Below, in pieces: positions 58,801-64,000 of a DNA stretch of 64,000 nt. A model generated the notes under the pieces. That model saw only the letters and a program-made list of their open reading frames with translations. It was not told the origin of the DNA and made no database searches. Source of the stretch: Mangifera indica (taxonomy: Eukaryota; Streptophyta; Magnoliopsida; Sapindales; Anacardiaceae); the NCBI RefSeq assembly GCF_011075055.1, contig NC_058137.1:17283463-17347462 (forward strand), written 5' to 3'. The number at the start of each line of letters is the position of its first letter. The first letter of the stretch is position 1. The position numbers were made by a program, and so were the translations under genes.

Positions 58801-61185
58801 TGTCGATACATCATTATTTAAATATCAACCTTGGTAAAAAAATATCCAAGAGAAAGGCAATGTAAATTTGGCCACATCTAATACACAAAACTAAGCACTG
58901 ATATGCCAACTCTGTGCCACTGAGACAGGTTTGGCTGAGTTAAAATATAGCTGAAGATGGTTGTTGTTATCCACTTTTAGCATGAAACATCATAACAAAA
59001 GCACACAAAGTTGATACTCACACAAAATCCATACACACAATATATAAGGACACAAATGTTGTGTGAAAAGGCCAGTGTTTATATTGTGGAATCTCCTACA
59101 CAATCCAAATGCATGACATTCAGAAAATAATCAACCATATATATTGAAATCCATGTGCCAAACAGTTGTGGGAAAAACCTACAACATGAGACTGACTGCT
59201 CAGAAGCTTAATCTGATGCAGAAGCAGAGAACTATAATAACTAGGACAGAAACTGAAGTAAATTTATTATGCAATGGTTTTAGAACTAACCGCCACCAAA
59301 TGTGTCACAGATGGACGATAAAGAACAGCTTTCCTAGGATTTGGAGGTAATGTTGGATCAGCCATATCCACTGCAAAGTTGATGTCTATCACCCCAGAAG
59401 CTCCAGAATGATCAACTGAAGCACCAGAATGATCAGTGGTTACATTTGGGTGCTTTTGGAAGAAAGATCCACCAGGCTCCCATTCCAAACATTGTAACAT
59501 TCTATAAGTGTCTAAAGTAAGTTCAGCAAATTTAACCTGAAAAAAAAAATTATTTGCATAGAAATAAGATTCATCTTTGAAATATATATTTCTGCTTATA
59601 TTAAACTGCCAATAATCTCATATTATGATTAGTATAAAAAACAATTACCTCATTCTGGTGATAGCTTGTAAGGATTGCATCTTTAAATTTTACAACCTTC
59701 TTTGCATGAAAACGAGCCACATATTGAAGAGAAGCTGAATGAGTATCAAATGTAGAGCAATATCGCAATGGCCTCATATTTGTAAATGCAGCATCAACTT
59801 TTGTAAAGCGAAGAATTTCATTAACCACTAGTTTCCACTCTTTGAAGTTTGTTTCCTACACACAAATAAACCATATTTTCTTAATCATGCAACAAAAATA
59901 ACAAAAGCTGCATATGAATTTACTCACAAGAGAAATCCATGAAGTGCCACTTTATTCATAAAAACACAAGTGCCTCCACGGCTACATTTTTTATATAAAG
60001 AGAAAGGAAAAACATAAACATATTTATCCTTTCTCAGTTTTCATCATATTTATAATTAGCCTTCGCCTATAAATGGAACTCAAGTTATTAGCATAAAAAG
60101 CAGAATCACCCTTCTGATTATGCCTACAACAAAACATTAAAGTAACATCTGTAACTTCAACCTCACAAAGTCAATCTTAATTCATACATCGCAAATGATC
60201 AGGACAATTTGAAACATGCGCTAGCTTCAAGAGAAAGCGAGAGAGATGAATAACCTAATCCGAGAGACTACCAGCTATCCAGATAATCCAACAAAAATTT
60301 GCAACTTTCCAGTTCAAAATTCCCTATTTCTACGTAACATTATTGTCCTAACTGCCGTGTTTGACTGAAAAAAAAATAAATTACTGAAATTAATGTTTGA
60401 TTAAAATCAATCAGCCGAGATAACTGTACTTGTAAAAGTAATACAATTATTCCAAGAAAAAAATACGAAAAAAATTAACTTATCTAGAAAGTCGTTTTCT
60501 CAGCAACCAAACAAAGCCTTATTTTAGTCAAAAACAGAAAACTCTCATAAATTCCTAACATATCTAGTTCGAACTTTTCAAAATACTTATATATGTATCC
60601 ACAGCGTTTTATTTGGTAACAAAACAAAGCTTGGTACTACAACTAAGTAAAATTCAGCTGAATTGACAAAAACAGGAAGCTTACCCGAAAATTAGCCTTG
60701 CAATCGTCAACCAATTCTCTAAACCGGTCGATAAGAACCTTAACCATCTCAGTCCGGTTCAAAATCAAAGAAACGAGCAAAAACCTCGCATAAAACCTAA
60801 GCTCCTTAAACCTAACTCCCAATTCCTTAACTTTAACTCCTTCAAAATACCTCCTACTCAAAATCGCTTCATAAAAGACATAAGCTTCAATAATAAACCT
60901 TGCCTCGCTGGTCCTCATGTACTGGTTGAAGTAAAGTTGTCCGATCCGGCTTGCGATCTCGCCGATTTCCCAGCGGTTTAGACCAGACTGCACCAACTTC
61001 TGGCGGTTCTCCTGCTGGTACTTCCATAAGCGCATGTAAGCTTTGAAAACCTTGTGAAAGAGGTGCTGGTGGTTGTGTGATCGGTACCCATGCAATGGGA
61101 GATCACGGACTCTGGCGAATTTCCGGTCGGCGCTCTCAATCAGAGCCCGAAACGTCTGTGAAACAACGGCGTCGTTTTGGGACAT
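55882..61185 (-). CDS. SCAI: SCAI homologue (suppressor of cancer cell invasion family)
   Basis: Animal SCAI is a nuclear cofactor linked to transcriptional control and DNA break repair; plants keep a conserved homologue. Nine exons are inferred: 60685-61185, 59649-59855, 59291-59536, 58733-58799, 58442-58633, 58193-58284, 56437-56619, 56215-56351 and 55882-56068. They sum to 1812 nt, 603 residues plus the stop, with all phases consistent. Family hallmarks are KAYMRLWKYQQENRQKLV, RWEIGEIASRIGQLYFNQY and AYVFYEAILSRRYF in exon 1, MRPLRYCSTFDTHSASLQY in exon 2, RPSVTHLVA in exon 3, IIPFTRRPLFLIIDSDNSHAFK in exon 6, then ERGETAALFLSP and DPFLRRLILRFIFCRCVL at the end. Exon 5 is a serine-rich, less conserved insert. 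All junctions are GT-AG except the one after exon 6, which needs GC-AG. Confidence 0.93.
56620..58192 (-). other. Long SCAI intron with a GC donor
   Basis: The frame-preserving junction joins HAFK to VLHG, so the intron starts GCAGGTTTGT and ends GATTGTTCAG. Using the GT four bases later would shift the frame. The 1573-bp intron contains a GA microsatellite near 57645-57672. Confidence 0.75.
57645..57672 (+). repeat. GA microsatellite
   Basis: A run of GA dinucleotides with one GC interruption lies inside the long SCAI intron. Confidence 0.9.
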
Positions 61186-61700
61186 GGAAGGAAAGAAGAG
61201 ACAGTGACCTTAGCTCCACGTTGCTACTGTTTATTTCCGACTTGTCCCATTTGTTATTGGGAAATGAGAAAGGTGGAAGAGGGTGGACTCTGTATTGTTG
61301 TAAATTGTAATATGTATCTGGATGTGAGCTGTGGTTTTGGGTTGTTGTATCAGCATGAAATTCTGTTTTTGTTTCTGCAGTTTTTCTTTTTATTTTTTAA
61401 ATTTATTTATTTATTTTATTTTAATGGAAAAAAAACTTTAATTTTTAAATGTGAGTGAGTGAGTGAGTGTGCCTGTTTCTATCTTTTGAAAGCTTTCTTG
61501 CGGTTGGCGGCGTTGAATAAAGTAAGAGTTTTTGTTTTTTAAAAAATAATAATTTTCATGTTGAAATCGATTTAATCATGGATTTGTTCTCATCTAGTTG
61601 GATTGCTAAGTGCTAATTAATACATGTCACTTAATTTAAATGAAATAATAGAAAAAGTTTTTTTTTTTTTGAAAAACAGACCTGCATTTCATAATTATGG
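61186..61700 (-). promoter_or_regulatory. SCAI upstream region
   Basis: The 5' UTR and promoter of SCAI should lie here, since its start codon is at 61185 on the minus strand. A short (GTGA)n tract lies at 61450-61470. I do not see an unambiguous TATA box. Confidence 0.4.
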
Positions 61701-64000
61701 AATTATGGATGTATTAAAAAAAAATTAATGAAATGATTAGTCATAAGGTAATTAAGGTCAGTGCACCTTAGCACCATACAGCACATTTTTCAACTCTAAA
61801 ATAATGTTCAATGATTTGTCAAAATTAATAATGCCACCACAAGTCAAAAACTCAACCACCCACAAGAACATATCCACCCCCAGTAATTTTTCAATCACAT
61901 AATTTAGTTCAAATTTTCTTTAAAATAAATTTAAACTAATCTAAAACTGTACCCCAGAAATAGTGATTTTGTAAATTATTTTCAATTAATGATAAACAAA
62001 TGGGTAAATAATTTGCATCTAAATTCTAGAGGTGAAAAATTAAAAATTAAAAGAAAAAAGAAAAAAGACAGGGAAAAAATAGAGTGTGGTCCAAAAATGA
62101 ATAAACTACCAATGGTCCCTAGCATTTATTTATTTATTTTTAATTTATGAATAAATTTCCAATATTCATGTTGTCAGAAAAGAAGAAGATTTTCAAAAAT
62201 AAAAATATAAGGAATGTGGAAAAAGGAACTTGTGATCCATTAGACAAGTCCCACAGAAATCGGATTGGCTTGGCATCTGCCCAAAATGCTGAAAAAACAA
62301 GAAATAGCTCTCAGTCTCAGTCTCAGTCTCAGTCTCAGTGAATGGAACAATCTAGCAAATTCTATTATTCTCCTATGGACTCCATTTGATCATTTTATAT
62401 AATTTATCGGAGGATGCACGGTATCTTGTAACAAATAAAAACTTATATGCTATTATAGAACAACTCCTCAATGATATATGTAGCATGTAGATGATAGACT
62501 ACACTAATTTAATCATTCTGTTTATTTCCAAATAAACAAGTCCGATTTCAATTATTATCCAGCAGCCCAGCCTCATTCATGCTAATAATGATCCTTCAGC
62601 TTTTTATTTTTATTGGCTATTTCGTTAATTGGTAATTTATTTCTAAATGAAACAAACGATACAATCTATTATTAATCATCTATCACTTCAATAACAATAG
62701 GCAATCCAAAGTACTGTTGACCAATTATGATTGATCGTGATGTTATAATCGTTGACTTATCATGCTTAAACATGTCAACCGACAGCTCGTTTATATTTTA
62801 TGAATAATTCATATTACCGATTTCAGAACATTTCATTTTATATATAATCTTATAAATATTTATTAATAAAGAAGAATTTTTTTGTTCATCTGTATAAATT
62901 ATTTTTTTTATTTGTGATAAAATAAAGTATGTGTATAAACTACCTAGATGACTTAATTAATACAAACTGAGTCATCAAATTATTCTCTACAAATGTGACA
63001 TAACTTAAACAATTATATCATATAATAAATATATTGAATATTTATATTGAATGTCATGAAATGATATTAGTGTAAATGACGATGATACTTATGATATTAG
63101 GGTATTGGTATGGATCAATAGTTAGACAATTGGTTTTTAAACATGATCAATAATGATAAGTCACATGATCATTAAATCATAGTCAATGATTTATCATAAA
63201 ATCGTACAAGTGTACGAAGTAATCATTTGACCTAAGATGTCATGGTCAACTCTAATATGAATATTCGTGATTCATATGGTATATAAATACAAGGTTAACC
63301 ACATCCCATATGACAAAACATATTAGTCATGTGTTATTTGTATATGGAGATGAATGATGAGCAAAATATGATTCGTTGACTCAAAAAATATTAAGTTCTA
63401 AATATCTACTAATTTGATCTGAATCTGAGTTTCAGAGTGAACATCGATAAATATTGAAAATCAAATCTCTAATCAAAGTATAATGTAAATCATACAAAAG
63501 ATATTTGTAATGACGTGTTTCGAATATTTCAATCGACGATTCGTAAAGAATTGAAATTAGAGCTTTGACGATCTATAAGTCCAAAATTGATTTGGATTAG
63601 ATAACGAAAGAATATTACTTACACGAAATGTACGATTGATGATATTAGGTTCAATGAAGTATTTCTTCATTATAGTTTAGATGTTATGACACATTGTTAA
63701 ATGTTTACCATAGTTGTTGAGTGTCTAGATACACTTTTCAAATCATTTGAAATGGGACTTACAGCTAAACTACAGTAAAATCAAAGAATCACACCAATAA
63801 CCAAGCTTACGAGAAGGAGAATTAATTATTCGAGGTTGGCTAATACCTTCAAAAGTATAATAAGAATTATATAAATTGTTATATGTGTGCAAAATTAACA
63901 TCTTAGAAGTTAAGATGTTAATAAGATGAAATTAATGTGACTAAAATATTTATTAAATGTATACATGCATAACAAATCTTTAAATTAATATTTTGGTGGG
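61701..64000. other. AT-rich intergenic DNA
   Basis: No gene is recognised. A CAGTCT hexamer repeat lies at 62310-62339. From about 63050 to 63860 the sequence has phrases such as GATCATTAAATCATAGTCAATGATT and a TATATAAATACAAGG block that could belong to an LTR, but no ends are visible in the window. Confidence 0.45.
62310..62339 (+). repeat. CAGTCT microsatellite
   Basis: About five tandem copies of the six-base unit TCTCAG are present at the end of a short meaningless frame. Confidence 0.9.

Noticed and set aside
59144..59350. Plus-strand frame in the SCAI locus
   Set aside because: Lies over a SCAI intron and exon 3 on the opposite strand; no motif.

Overview
The window is nuclear DNA from a flowering plant, probably a eudicot. 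It is AT-rich, its genes have introns, and it holds plant Ty3/gypsy and Ty1/copia retrotransposons and Mutator-like elements (MULEs). Genes include an E-class pentatricopeptide repeat (PPR) protein and a histone H3 with the plant H3.3 residues T31, Y41, H87 and L90. I cannot name the species. Only three genes look intact, all on the minus strand: a PPR gene (23054-24965, two exons), histone H3.3 (40456-41136, four coding exons plus a 5' UTR intron) and a SCAI homologue (55882-61185, nine exons, 603 residues). The rest is mostly transposons in nested layers.

Layout. 1-5862: short repeats, a small hairpin MITE (343-507), a 3.4-kb stretch ending in LTR-like termini (792-4248) and a degenerate telomere-like tract. 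5863-15812: a minus-strand Ty3/gypsy element with very long LTRs. Its 3' LTR is split by an inverted solo LTR of the same family (6572-8793, perfect target duplication CCCTA). An internal deletion joins its reverse transcriptase in frame to the integrase tail. About 15897-22037: a decayed minus-strand Ty1/copia element. 23054-24965: the PPR gene.

25170-38753: a second nest. I read it as an old MULE with an imperfect 9-bp target duplication and remains of a DUF1985 (Ulp1-associated) gene. It was hit by a second gypsy element (about 27484-37600), whose 5' LTR was then hit by another solo LTR (33994-36240, perfect duplication TATGT).

41952-53067: the most unusual feature, an 11.1-kb MULE just upstream of H3.3. 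Its long inverted repeats carry minisatellites with a GGGTGCG/CGCACCC core. It holds two convergent gene remnants: a DUF1985 plus C48 (Ulp1-like SUMO protease) gene on the plus strand, and a MuDR-type transposase on the minus strand. This gene content matches the Kaonashi (KI) class of MULEs. The protease triad codons survive, but both genes carry many stops, mostly where one C-to-T or G-to-A change would break a TGG, CGA or CAA codon. That is the decay expected of long-methylated DNA. Two smaller inverted-repeat elements (about 53084-53730 and 54275-55340) fill the gap to SCAI.

The three host genes are unrelated housekeeping or organellar functions and form no pathway. The interest lies in the order of nesting, the repeat-rich MULE ends and the GC-AG intron inferred in SCAI.
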